Source of the DNA: Alphaproteobacteria bacterium
Lineage (GTDB): Bacteria; Pseudomonadota; Alphaproteobacteria; Rickettsiales; SXRF01
Length of the DNA: 11,769 nucleotides
Assembly (NCBI GenBank): GCA_020050695.1
Contig: JAGVKI010000249.1
Coordinates: forward strand, 1-11,769
Direction of reading: 5' to 3'
Positions 1 through 7,464 of the stretch are shown here, piece after piece (position 1 is the first letter of the stretch; every line of letters starts with the position of its first letter). Under the pieces are notes generated by a model. The model searched no databases. It was not told where the DNA came from and worked only from the letters and a program-made list of their open reading frames with translations. Both the position numbers and the translations under genes were made by a program.

Positions 1-1085
<1,085 letters not shown>

Positions 1086-1093
1086 GACCGATG

Positions 1094-2005
1094 ATGAACA
1101 CCCATAAAAACCCTTTTGCGCAGAGCAAGCATTACTGGAAGGTGACGTTTAATATTCTGGCAGATGCAGTGAGCACCACCGAGAATTCTTTTGATAATTT
1201 TGCCCTTGCCGTATCAGGTTTTGAAACCGATGAAGCCAACGGTATCTGGACGTTTGAACTGCTGTTTGGTGAAATGCCTGACATGGAGGATATTAAACGC
1301 CGCCTGCTCGTACTTTCGAGCGTGCATAACGTGCCGCTGCCAGAAGCAACGGTAGAAAAGCTGGAGCAGCAGGACTGGCTGGCGCAGGTTGCGCGCAGCT
1401 TTCCGCCGCTTAGTATTGGCCGCTTTTATGTGCATGGTTCGCATGTAGAGGAAACGCCGCCGGCGGGATCTATTTCGATACAGGTAGATGCGGGCGCAGC
1501 GTTTGGTTCCGGCGAACATGGCACGACGCGCTGCTGCATGGAAGCGATGGACTGGCTTGCACGCTCGCGCAATTTCAGAACCATTCTGGATATGGGGTGT
1601 GGTTCGGGTGTACTGGCGATTGCGGCAGCTAAACTCTGGCGCACCGATGTACTGGCGGTAGATATTGATCCGGTGGCGGTGTCGGTAACGCAAAAGAACG
1701 CACGCGATAACCGTGAGCATGTGCGCGTAACCGCAGCGGTGTCGGACGGCTATTCCGGCGATGTGGTAAAGCGTGGCGGCAGCAATGGCAAATATGATCT
1801 GATTATTGCCAATATCCTTGCCCGTCCGCTGATCAAATTTGCGCCGGATTTATATTTCCACCTGCAACCGGGTGGCACGGCGGTGCTTTCGGGTTTGCTT
1901 ACGTCGCAGGAAACCATGGTAATGGCAGCGCACCGCATGCAGGGTTTTGACCTGACGCGCCGTTTTGTGCATCAGGACTGGTGTACGCTGGTTATCAAGA
2001 AATAG
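1094..2005 (+). CDS. prmA: ribosomal protein L11 methyltransferase PrmA
   Basis: This cytoplasmic SAM-dependent enzyme methylates ribosomal protein L11. Two ATGs in a row (1091 and 1094) are candidate starts; 1094 has the better ribosome-site spacing and gives 303 aa, close to the usual ~290-300. The frame is also open back to an ATG at 1064 inside ligA, but that start lacks a good upstream site. Residues 1 to ~130 are the L11-recognition and linker part. The Rossmann methyltransferase domain follows. PrmA-typical motifs are the substrate-loop GSGEHGTTR just before it, the SAM-binding motif I DMGCGSGVLAIAAAK (Asp166 onward), the acidic AVDIDPVAV, and the PrmA signature IIANILARPL with Asn240. 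The N-terminal region is less conserved than the catalytic half, which is normal for the family. The gene is probably co-transcribed with ligA. Its stop is 1 nt from the stop of the opposing gene, so there is no room for an intergenic terminator. Confidence 0.95.
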   Translation: MNTHKNPFAQSKHYWKVTFNILADAVSTTENSFDNFALAVSGFETDEANGIWTFELLFGEMPDMEDIKRRLLVLSSVHNVPLPEATVEKLEQQDWLAQVARSFPPLSIGRFYVHGSHVEETPPAGSISIQVDAGAAFGSGEHGTTRCCMEAMDWLARSRNFRTILDMGCGSGVLAIAAAKLWRTDVLAVDIDPVAVSVTQKNARDNREHVRVTAAVSDGYSGDVVKRGGSNGKYDLIIANILARPLIKFAPDLYFHLQPGGTAVLSGLLTSQETMVMAAHRMQGFDLTRRFVHQDWCTLVIKK

Positions 2006-2006
2006 G

Positions 2007-3056
2007 TTATTGCAGCGGTGAAATTTTCAGGATGCCCTGCGCTACCAGATCCTTTGTGCGCTCGATGCGCTCGATCTGGTCTTTGGAAAACAACGCGCGG
2101 TTCCGGTAATCCACGACATAATCGATATAGCCATTACCCAGCCCGATATTCTGGGTAGTGGGTGCCCAGCTGCGTGTGGCATAGCTGCGCAGCGCAGCAT
2201 AGAGTGCAAGATCGTAATGTTTCAGTAATCCCGTCAGCACGATCCCCTGGTGCTGTTCCATTGCATGCGGGCTTGGAGCGATGACCAGCTGCTTTTGTTC
2301 CTTTGCCTGGCGTAATGCGGTGTCGAGCAGTTCATCATCCTGCACGAATACAATATCGGCGCTTTTTCCTTTGGTCAGCTGGTGCTGCATGGCAGGCGAG
2401 GAGGTGCTGGTGCCGAACATATGGCGGGTGCCCAGCTGCTGTATCACCTGAATATCCGGATTGATGTATTTGGCGCCCTGGTAATAGGCATAGGCGAGGT
2501 TACGGGTGGAAGGCACATCCTCCTTGCTCAGGAAGCTGATAATACCGTTTTTAGAATGCAGTGCAGCCAGTGCACCGCTGATGAAAGTGCCTTCCTGCTC
2601 TTTAAACAGCATGGAATTGACGTTAATAATATACATCGGGTCCTGCGCACCGATAATCGAGAAATAAATATCAGGATAAAGGCTTGGGATTTTAATAAGG
2701 GCATCGAGCTTGTGCGGTTCGATGATTACGATCATGCCGGTTTCTTCATCGGCGATGCTATCAATGGTGGCGGCCAGTTCGTCTTCGCTGTTTAGTGCAT
2801 ATTCATTGATTGCAATTTTAAACTCGCGGCCTGATTCTAAAATCATGGTGCGCATGGCATCGCTGTAATCGGCGCTGTGCGACCCGGGTCCCTTGAAATA
2901 AATAACGGCAACGGGTTTGAGAAGCGCATTAGATTGCTGATCGGGCGGCGCGTAGCCCGATAGCGGGGTAGCTGCAGTGGTTGCAGCATAGGCTATTGCT
3001 GATGCGTATATGAGCATCATGCATAGAAGCGATTGTAAAACAGACCGTAGCGGCAT
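2007..3056 (-). CDS. BMP/PnrA-like periplasmic substrate-binding protein, divergent and without transporter genes nearby
   Basis: The protein has 349 aa and a Sec signal peptide (basic start, hydrophobic core ~10-21, likely cleavage after AYA at residue 24), so the mature form should be periplasmic. The body matches the basic membrane protein (BMP, PnrA/TmpC) fold family. Matching stretches are YPDIYFSIIGA (127-137), NVNSMLFKEQEGTFISGALAA (145-165), the NPDIQV segment (199-204), ADIVFVQ (233-239) and GIVLTGLLKHYDLALYAAL (271-289). Characterised family members bind nucleosides and feed ABC importers. Two things are odd. No ATPase or permease gene lies next to it, and the N-terminal ligand-loop signature of the family (Gly ... 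Asp-x-x-Phe-Asn) is replaced by FKGPGSHSADYSD (54-66). The ligand may therefore differ, or the protein may be a sensor or orphan binder. There is no clear Shine-Dalgarno before the ATG at 3056; the ATGs at residues 13-14 would destroy the signal peptide. Family is fairly sure; ligand is unknown. Confidence 0.82.
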   Translation of the reverse strand: MPLRSVLQSLLCMMLIYASAIAYAATTAATPLSGYAPPDQQSNALLKPVAVIYFKGPGSHSADYSDAMRTMILESGREFKIAINEYALNSEDELAATIDSIADEETGMIVIIEPHKLDALIKIPSLYPDIYFSIIGAQDPMYIINVNSMLFKEQEGTFISGALAALHSKNGIISFLSKEDVPSTRNLAYAYYQGAKYINPDIQVIQQLGTRHMFGTSTSSPAMQHQLTKGKSADIVFVQDDELLDTALRQAKEQKQLVIAPSPHAMEQHQGIVLTGLLKHYDLALYAALRSYATRSWAPTTQNIGLGNGYIDYVVDYRNRALFSKDQIERIERTKDLVAQGILKISPLQ

Positions 3057-3082
3057 ATGTTGTTTGAACGTTGATTTACTTA

Positions 3083-3098
3083 CCGTTAAGCCTAACGG
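3083..3098. repeat. perfect inverted repeat in the divergent promoter region
   Basis: CCGTTA, a 4-nt spacer AGCC, then TAACGG: six perfect pairs. It lies in the 77-nt gap between the divergently transcribed binding-protein gene and the aminopeptidase gene. It could be an operator for one or both genes or a small mRNA hairpin. No consensus promoter stands out around it. The function is inferred from position only. Confidence 0.4.
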
Positions 3099-3122
3099 AT
3101 AGGTGTTGTGAAAAGGTAAACA

Positions 3123-3127
3123 AGAGG
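3123..3127 (+). promoter_or_regulatory. Shine-Dalgarno site that fixes the aminopeptidase start
   Basis: AGAGG lies 6 nt before the ATG at 3134. This favours 3134 over the longer open frame reaching back to a TTG at 3071, whose extra 21 residues look like translated intergenic DNA and would cover the inverted repeat. Confidence 0.6.
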
Positions 3128-3133
3128 TGTTTC

Positions 3134-4912
3134 ATGGCGGCGGACCAAAAGCTGCGGGATATACGTTATCTTATTGATAAATATAATATTAATGGATATA
3201 TCCAGCCCCTTAACGATGCATATATGAGCGAATATCCACCTGGCTGCTTCCGGCGGCTGGAGTGGCTTTGCGGCTTTTCGGGCTCTGCAGGCTCGGTTGC
3301 CGTGCTCAATAATAAGGCCGCTTTTTTTACCGATGGGCGCTATACGTTGCAGGCGCAAAACGAGGTGGATAGCACGCTTTTTGACCAGTTTAACAGCGGC
3401 ACATTACCCATGGAAAAATGGCTGGCCGAGCATATGCAGCCGGGGCAGCGCATTGGTTTTGACCCGACTTTATACACGCGCGACGCCATTTCGCGCATCC
3501 AAAAAGCAGTAGCGCAAAAGGGTGTAGAATGCGTGCCGGTGGACAATCTGATCGACCGCGCATGGAAAAACCGGCCGCCTGAACCGGATTCACCGGTAGC
3601 GGTGCTTGACCTGAATTATTCAGGCGAAGCAGCAAGCGCCAAGCGTAAACGCATCGGCGAAGCGGTTGCAAAAACGGGCGCGGATGCGGCGGTGCTGGCA
3701 GTGCCCGAATCGGTTAACTGGCTGCTGAATATTCGTGGCCGTGATATTGAACATACGCCCGTAGTGCTGACCGTTGCCATCATTGATGTGAATGGTTCGG
3801 TGAAGTTGTATATTTCGCTTTCGCGCTGTGATGGTTTTGTGCGCAGGCATTTTGGCGGTTCGGTGGAAATCTGCGAACCGGCATCGCTCTATGAAGACCT
3901 GCAGAAGCTGGGCATGCGCGGTATGAAGGTGCTTTGCGATCCGCAGTCCACGCCGCTATGGTACAGCATGGTATTGCAGGAAGCGGGCGCAACCGTTGTT
4001 GATGGCACCGATCCCTGCCAGCTGCCAAAGGCGATTAAGAATGAGGGCGAACTAAAGGGAATACGCGAAGCGCATATCCGTGATGGCGTAGCGGTAAGTA
4101 AATTGCTGTGCTGGCTGGACAAGGAAACGGCCAAGCGCCCGGTAACGGAAATGGAAGTGTGCCAGAAGCTGCTGCAAGTGCGCTCGCTCAATTCGCTCTT
4201 TGTAGAGCCAAGCTTTTCGACTATCTCCGGTAGTGGCCCTAATGGCGCAATTGTGCATTACCGCGCGACGCCTGCCACTGACCGCGCGCTTAAAAGCGGC
4301 GAACTTTTCCTGCTGGATTCGGGCGGGCAGTATCCTGATGGCACGACTGACATCACGCGCACTGTGCCCATTGGCGCGGCATCGCCTGAACATAAGGATC
4401 GCTTCACGCGTGTGCTCAAAGGCCATATTGCCATTGCCACCGCGCAATTTCCGCAAGGCACGGGCGGCTCGCAGCTGGATGCATTTGCGCGCCAGTATTT
4501 ATGGCAGGAAGGTCTTGATTATGATCACGGCACCGGCCATGGCGTTGGCCATTTCCTTGGCGTGCATGAAGGCCCGCAGCGTATCAGCAAGCGCGGCGGC
4601 GATGCGCCGCTGATGCCCAATATGATTGTATCCAACGAGCCGGGTTATTACAAAACCGGCGCTTACGGCATACGTATTGAAAATCTTGTGGTGGTAACGG
4701 AAAAAAGCAAAGGCGAAAACGGCAAGGCGTATCTGGGTTTTGATACGCTGACCTGCGTGCCGATTGATACGCGCGTGGTAGACAGCAATCTGCTGACGCA
4801 GTCCGAAAAGACCTGGCTTAACCAGTATCACGCATGGGTGCAGGAAAAATTATCGCCAGGTCTGGATGAACCTGAGCGGGTTTGGCTTGCTGCACGCTGC
4901 GCCGCAATTTAA
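3134..4912 (+). CDS. Xaa-Pro aminopeptidase (aminopeptidase P, peptidase family M24B), three-domain form
   Basis: This cytoplasmic metallopeptidase removes an N-terminal residue preceding proline and helps recycle peptides. It has 592 aa, the length of the three-domain type seen in eukaryotic cytosolic APP1 and many alphaproteobacteria, against ~440 aa for E. coli PepP. It has two creatinase-like N-terminal domains (~1-155, with SEYPP, WLCGFSGSAG and FFTDGRYTLQA, and ~160-315) followed by the pita-bread catalytic domain (~320-592). All five expected dinuclear-metal ligands are present: Asp395 and Asp406 (LLDSGGQ...TTDITRT), His469 (HGTGHGVGHFLGVHEGP), Glu502 (NEPGYY) and Glu516 (GIRIENLV). 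Their spacing matches human XPNPEP1 within one residue. It is therefore predicted to be active. No signal peptide is visible with the 3134 start. It is divergent from the binding-protein gene and convergent, with a 4-nt gap, with the lipoprotein gene. Such genes are often labelled pepP, a name I avoid because E. coli PepP is a shorter paralogue. Confidence 0.93.
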   Translation: MAADQKLRDIRYLIDKYNINGYIQPLNDAYMSEYPPGCFRRLEWLCGFSGSAGSVAVLNNKAAFFTDGRYTLQAQNEVDSTLFDQFNSGTLPMEKWLAEHMQPGQRIGFDPTLYTRDAISRIQKAVAQKGVECVPVDNLIDRAWKNRPPEPDSPVAVLDLNYSGEAASAKRKRIGEAVAKTGADAAVLAVPESVNWLLNIRGRDIEHTPVVLTVAIIDVNGSVKLYISLSRCDGFVRRHFGGSVEICEPASLYEDLQKLGMRGMKVLCDPQSTPLWYSMVLQEAGATVVDGTDPCQLPKAIKNEGELKGIREAHIRDGVAVSKLLCWLDKETAKRPVTEMEVCQKLLQVRSLNSLFVEPSFSTISGSGPNGAIVHYRATPATDRALKSGELFLLDSGGQYPDGTTDITRTVPIGAASPEHKDRFTRVLKGHIAIATAQFPQGTGGSQLDAFARQYLWQEGLDYDHGTGHGVGHFLGVHEGPQRISKRGGDAPLMPNMIVSNEPGYYKTGAYGIRIENLVVVTEKSKGENGKAYLGFDTLTCVPIDTRVVDSNLLTQSEKTWLNQYHAWVQEKLSPGLDEPERVWLAARCAAI

Positions 4913-4916
4913 GCGA

Positions 4917-5738
4917 TCAGTCTTTTACCACATTTACGCCAAAGGGAACGAACAGTTCCTTACCGCCGATTTTGACCTGTGCAAACAGCTTCACAAAGCC
5001 GGGTTTGGTTGGCTCCATATGGAAACTAAGTTCTGGCCCGCCGCGGTCACTTTCACTGCCGGGTTCATCACCCATGGGATGCACATGCATGACGGTGCGG
5101 AAATCATCATAAAAACCGACAATGTGGCCATACGTACCCATCACAGGCTCGAGTGATTTAACCGGGTTGCCTGACATGTCGGCCACGGTGATTTTGCCCA
5201 TGGATTCGCTGCCGCTGGTCGGTGCATTGTCAAAAGACAGGGTGAAGCGGTAACCGCCTACGCTGGCTTCGCGCGTGTCGGCTTTATTGATTTTCAGGCC
5301 GCCGGGCGTTCCAAGATCGGCGCTGGCATAGGTCTGCTGGCCGGTTTCCTTGGGCGTAATATCTGCCCATGCACGGTAGCCGCCCGCCATTTTGGGTGTG
5401 AACTGGAAGCTGTAAAGACCCGGCGTTTCGGTAGGGCGCGGGTGAATATGCTGGTAATCGCTGAAGGTAGGGTCAATCACCAATAGATGGAAGGTGCTGG
5501 TATGCACGTTCTCAAGGTCATTGTCGTTAAGCGCGTACAGCCCTTTGTTATGGGTCAGCTTCGCGATAACGGTGGTGGGCCGTCCCGGTTGAATGCTCTC
5601 ATGCGGCAGCAGCGTCAGGCGCGCGATGGGCTTTTCATCCTTGGCGGCAGCTTTGGGTTTTGCTTTGGGGGTACAGGCGCTCAGAGCCAGCGCGGTGCAG
5701 ACGATAGCAAAAAAAACATGTTTAGCGTGTGTCTTCAT
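4917..5738 (-). CDS. putative lipoprotein with two histidine-motif half-domains, possible metal binder
   Basis: The preferred start at 5738 gives 273 aa. The frame is open further upstream to 5783, but the extra 15 residues would cover the ribosome site. The N-terminus is a lipoprotein signal: basic start, hydrophobic stretch 8-19, lipobox LSAC with Cys22, then Thr23, which suggests outer-membrane sorting. A Lys/Ala/Pro-rich linker (24-37) follows. The rest seems duplicated: half one (~38-129) carries VHTSTFHLLVID and SDYQHIHP (His97, His99), ending in GGYRAWADITP. Half two (~160-273) carries GTYGHIVGFYDDF and MHVHPMG (His218, His220), then GGPELSFH and FVKLFAQVKIGG. I recall similar HLHP/HVHP secreted proteins, mostly uncharacterised. 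Paired histidines on predicted beta-sheet domains suggest binding of a metal such as copper in the periplasm, but that is inference. No metal transporter or oxidase gene is adjacent. The gene diverges from the antiporter. Confidence 0.75.
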   Translation of the reverse strand: MKTHAKHVFFAIVCTALALSACTPKAKPKAAAKDEKPIARLTLLPHESIQPGRPTTVIAKLTHNKGLYALNDNDLENVHTSTFHLLVIDPTFSDYQHIHPRPTETPGLYSFQFTPKMAGGYRAWADITPKETGQQTYASADLGTPGGLKINKADTREASVGGYRFTLSFDNAPTSGSESMGKITVADMSGNPVKSLEPVMGTYGHIVGFYDDFRTVMHVHPMGDEPGSESDRGGPELSFHMEPTKPGFVKLFAQVKIGGKELFVPFGVNVVKD

Positions 5739-5743
5739 CTTTG

Positions 5744-5750
5744 CCTCCTT
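5744..5750 (-). promoter_or_regulatory. very strong Shine-Dalgarno site of the lipoprotein gene
   Basis: On the minus strand the site reads AAGGAGG, a near-perfect anti-16S complement, 5 nt before the ATG at 5738. It decides the start codon and predicts high translation, as is common for abundant lipoproteins. Confidence 0.75.
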
Positions 5751-5762
5751 GATGGAATGCAC

Positions 5763-5791
5763 TATATAAGAGGATACAAACATGTTTGCAA
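5763..5791 (-). promoter_or_regulatory. candidate sigma-70-type promoter of the lipoprotein gene
   Basis: On the minus strand TTGCAA (5786-5791) is followed after 17 nt by TATATA (5763-5768). Each hexamer is close to the -35 and -10 consensus, and the spacing is ideal. The transcript would begin near 5756, just ahead of the ribosome site. The same TATATA could also serve the antiporter in the other direction with a weak TTGCCT-like -35 box near 5741. That reading would give a leader too short to hold the upstream ORF's ribosome site. Confidence 0.4.
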
Positions 5792-5805
5792 ACAGGTCTG
5801 CATAA
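5782..5805 (+). CDS. possible seven-codon upstream ORF (leader peptide) before the antiporter
   Basis: ATG at 5782 opens a frame encoding MFANRSA and stops with TAA at 5803-5805, 4 nt before the antiporter ATG at 5810. It has a well-placed ribosome site, AGAGGA at 5769-5774, 7 nt before its ATG. The antiporter start itself has only AGG at 5794-5796, 13 nt upstream. The arrangement would allow translational coupling: ribosomes end the mini-ORF and restart at 5810. A real role depends on a transcript starting upstream of 5769, which the sequence does not prove. Chance is a serious alternative for an ORF this short. Confidence 0.3.
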   Translation: MFANRSA

Positions 5806-5809
5806 AAAA

Positions 5810-7420
5810 ATGAACGGAACGGAAATATTCCTGATAATGCTGCTGGCTGTTTCCGTCGTGGCGTATCTTGCGCAGCGCGTGAATATGGCGCAGCCTATCG
5901 CTTTCGTGCTGGCCGGTATGGCGCTGGCCATGCTGCCGGACTTTCCCAAATTCGAAATTGCGCCCGAAATCATATTGCTGATATTCCTGCCGCCGCTGCT
6001 GTCTGAGGCGGCGTATTTTACGTCGCTGCGTGATTTCAGGCAAAACCAGCGCCCTATATTGCAGATGGCCATCGGGCTGGTGGTGGTAAGCTGCGTAGGC
6101 GTAGCCTATACGCTGCACTGGCTGATGCCGGAAGTAAGCCTTGCCGTATGCTTTGTGCTGGGCGCCATTATTTCACCGCCGGATGCGGTGGCGGCCATTG
6201 CGGTTACCAAAAAGGTGGCGGTGCCAAAACGTATTACTGTGCTGCTCGAAGGCGAGAGCCTGATTAATGACGCGACGGGACTGGTGCTTTATAAATTCGC
6301 TGTGGCTGCGGTGGTAACGGGCGGCTTTTCGCTTATGGATGCAAGCCTGCATTTTGTGTGGATGTGCGTCTCTGGCATTGCAATCGGTATTGCGATCGGC
6401 CTTCTTGTTGTACACATCTTCCCGCGCATTCAGGAAATGTCGGTAGAAATATTAAGCACCTTCCTGGCGCCGTACGCTGCGTACCTGCTGGCCGAAGAAG
6501 TGCATGGCTCCGGTGTGCTTGCCGTTGTGGCTGCCGGTATTATCATGAGCTGGCATGCTCCCAAACTATTCCCGTCGGCCTTTCGTATTCCCGCGCAGGC
6601 GGTATGGCGAATGACCACGTTCGTGCTTAATGGTATTGTGTTCCTGATGATCGGCCTGTATGCGCCTGCAATCCTGCGCAGCCTTAGCACCACCTATGAT
6701 CTGGGTGAAATACTCATATTATCCCTGGTGGTACCGCTGGTTGCCATCCTCATACGTTTTGCATGGATATATGCGCTGGCGTATGGCACGCGCTATTTAT
6801 TTGCCTCTATCCGTGCGCGCGATCCTTACCCGACATGGCAGAATGTATTTGTTATCGCCTGGACGGGGATGCGCGGCGTAATGTCGCTGGCCACCGCGCT
6901 GGCACTGCCGCTGACGCTGTCCGACGGGTGGACCAGTTTCCCGCATCGCGACCTGATTATTTTCCTCGCCTTTGACGTGATCCTGTTTACGCTGGTGCTA
7001 CAGGGGCTGTCGCTTCCGTGGATTATCAAAAAGCTATCCCTGACTTATGATCTTAACGCATTGCAGGAACAATGGACGGCGCGCAAGGAAGCAACCGAAG
7101 CAGCGCTGGCGCGCCTGGACGACATGCGCGGTGATCACACGATTCAGTCGGCAGCGCTTGAACGCATCATCAGCCATTACCGTGACCGTATCGAATCGCT
7201 GGGCGACGGCCCCAACACGCCGCTTAACCCAAATGAGCCGCCCACTTCGGAAAACCATCCCATTATCCAGACCGAAAACCGTATCTGGCGCGATGTGCTG
7301 GATGCCGAGCGGCAAGTGGTCGTTCGCATGCGCCAGACCTTTGCGATCAGCGATGACGTAATGCACGAAATATTAAGTGATATTGACCTCTTGCATAACC
7401 GCTTTGCAAATAGCACATAA
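5810..7420 (+). CDS. Na+/H+ antiporter of the CPA1 (NhaP/YjcE-like) family
   Basis: This inner-membrane antiporter exchanges sodium (possibly potassium) for protons and serves pH and salt homeostasis. It has 536 aa. About 12 hydrophobic segments fill residues 1-410, and a soluble tail of ~125 residues follows, rich in charged residues and probably helical (QEQWTARKEATEAALARLDDM). CPA1 hallmarks are IISPPDAVAAIAV with Asp125, and LLEGESLINDATGLVLYKFA with Glu149, Asn153 and Asp154. This is the E-x3-ND spacing that forms the ion site in NhaP-type antiporters. WTGMRGVMSLATALALP in a late helix has the conserved Arg. The start at 5810 is chosen because the protein begins directly with the first helix. 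The frame extends eight codons to a TTG at 5786, but that start has no ribosome site. The amino acid permease follows 44 nt downstream on the same strand, so the two may form an operon ended by the terminator at 8941. Ion specificity cannot be read from sequence. Confidence 0.93.
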   Translation: MNGTEIFLIMLLAVSVVAYLAQRVNMAQPIAFVLAGMALAMLPDFPKFEIAPEIILLIFLPPLLSEAAYFTSLRDFRQNQRPILQMAIGLVVVSCVGVAYTLHWLMPEVSLAVCFVLGAIISPPDAVAAIAVTKKVAVPKRITVLLEGESLINDATGLVLYKFAVAAVVTGGFSLMDASLHFVWMCVSGIAIGIAIGLLVVHIFPRIQEMSVEILSTFLAPYAAYLLAEEVHGSGVLAVVAAGIIMSWHAPKLFPSAFRIPAQAVWRMTTFVLNGIVFLMIGLYAPAILRSLSTTYDLGEILILSLVVPLVAILIRFAWIYALAYGTRYLFASIRARDPYPTWQNVFVIAWTGMRGVMSLATALALPLTLSDGWTSFPHRDLIIFLAFDVILFTLVLQGLSLPWIIKKLSLTYDLNALQEQWTARKEATEAALARLDDMRGDHTIQSAALERIISHYRDRIESLGDGPNTPLNPNEPPTSENHPIIQTENRIWRDVLDAERQVVVRMRQTFAISDDVMHEILSDIDLLHNRFANST

Positions 7421-7433
7421 CGGTGTAGAACTA

Positions 7434-7460
7434 CTCCCCTATACTGAAAAAATTGGGGAG
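7434..7460 (+). promoter_or_regulatory. hairpin that would hide the permease ribosome-binding site
   Basis: CTCCCC (7434-7439) is perfectly complementary to GGGGAG (7455-7460), leaving a 15-nt A-rich loop. GGGGAG is also the only Shine-Dalgarno-like sequence for the permease ATG at 7465 (4-nt spacer). In a read-through transcript from the antiporter gene the stem could hold the site closed. The loop begins with TATACT (7440-7445), a good -10 box, so a local promoter is an alternative; such a transcript would lack the left arm and be free of the hairpin. I see no good -35 box 16-18 nt upstream. Confidence 0.4.
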
Positions 7461-7464
7461 AAAT

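Noticed and set aside
1214..1720. Minus-strand ORF of 168 codons opposite prmA
   Set aside because: The plus strand encodes clear PrmA motifs here, and the antisense translation is Arg/His-rich with no family resemblance.
2382..2795. Plus-strand ORF of 137 codons opposite the binding-protein gene
   Set aside because: The opposite strand encodes a protein with a signal peptide and recognisable BMP blocks over the same DNA. This ORF has no ribosome site and no recognisable motif.
4866..5156. Plus-strand ORF of 96 codons bridging the aminopeptidase end and the lipoprotein gene
   Set aside because: It is the antisense of the lipoprotein C-terminus plus a frameshifted aminopeptidase tail. The minus-strand protein has conserved histidine motifs and a lipobox with a perfect ribosome site.
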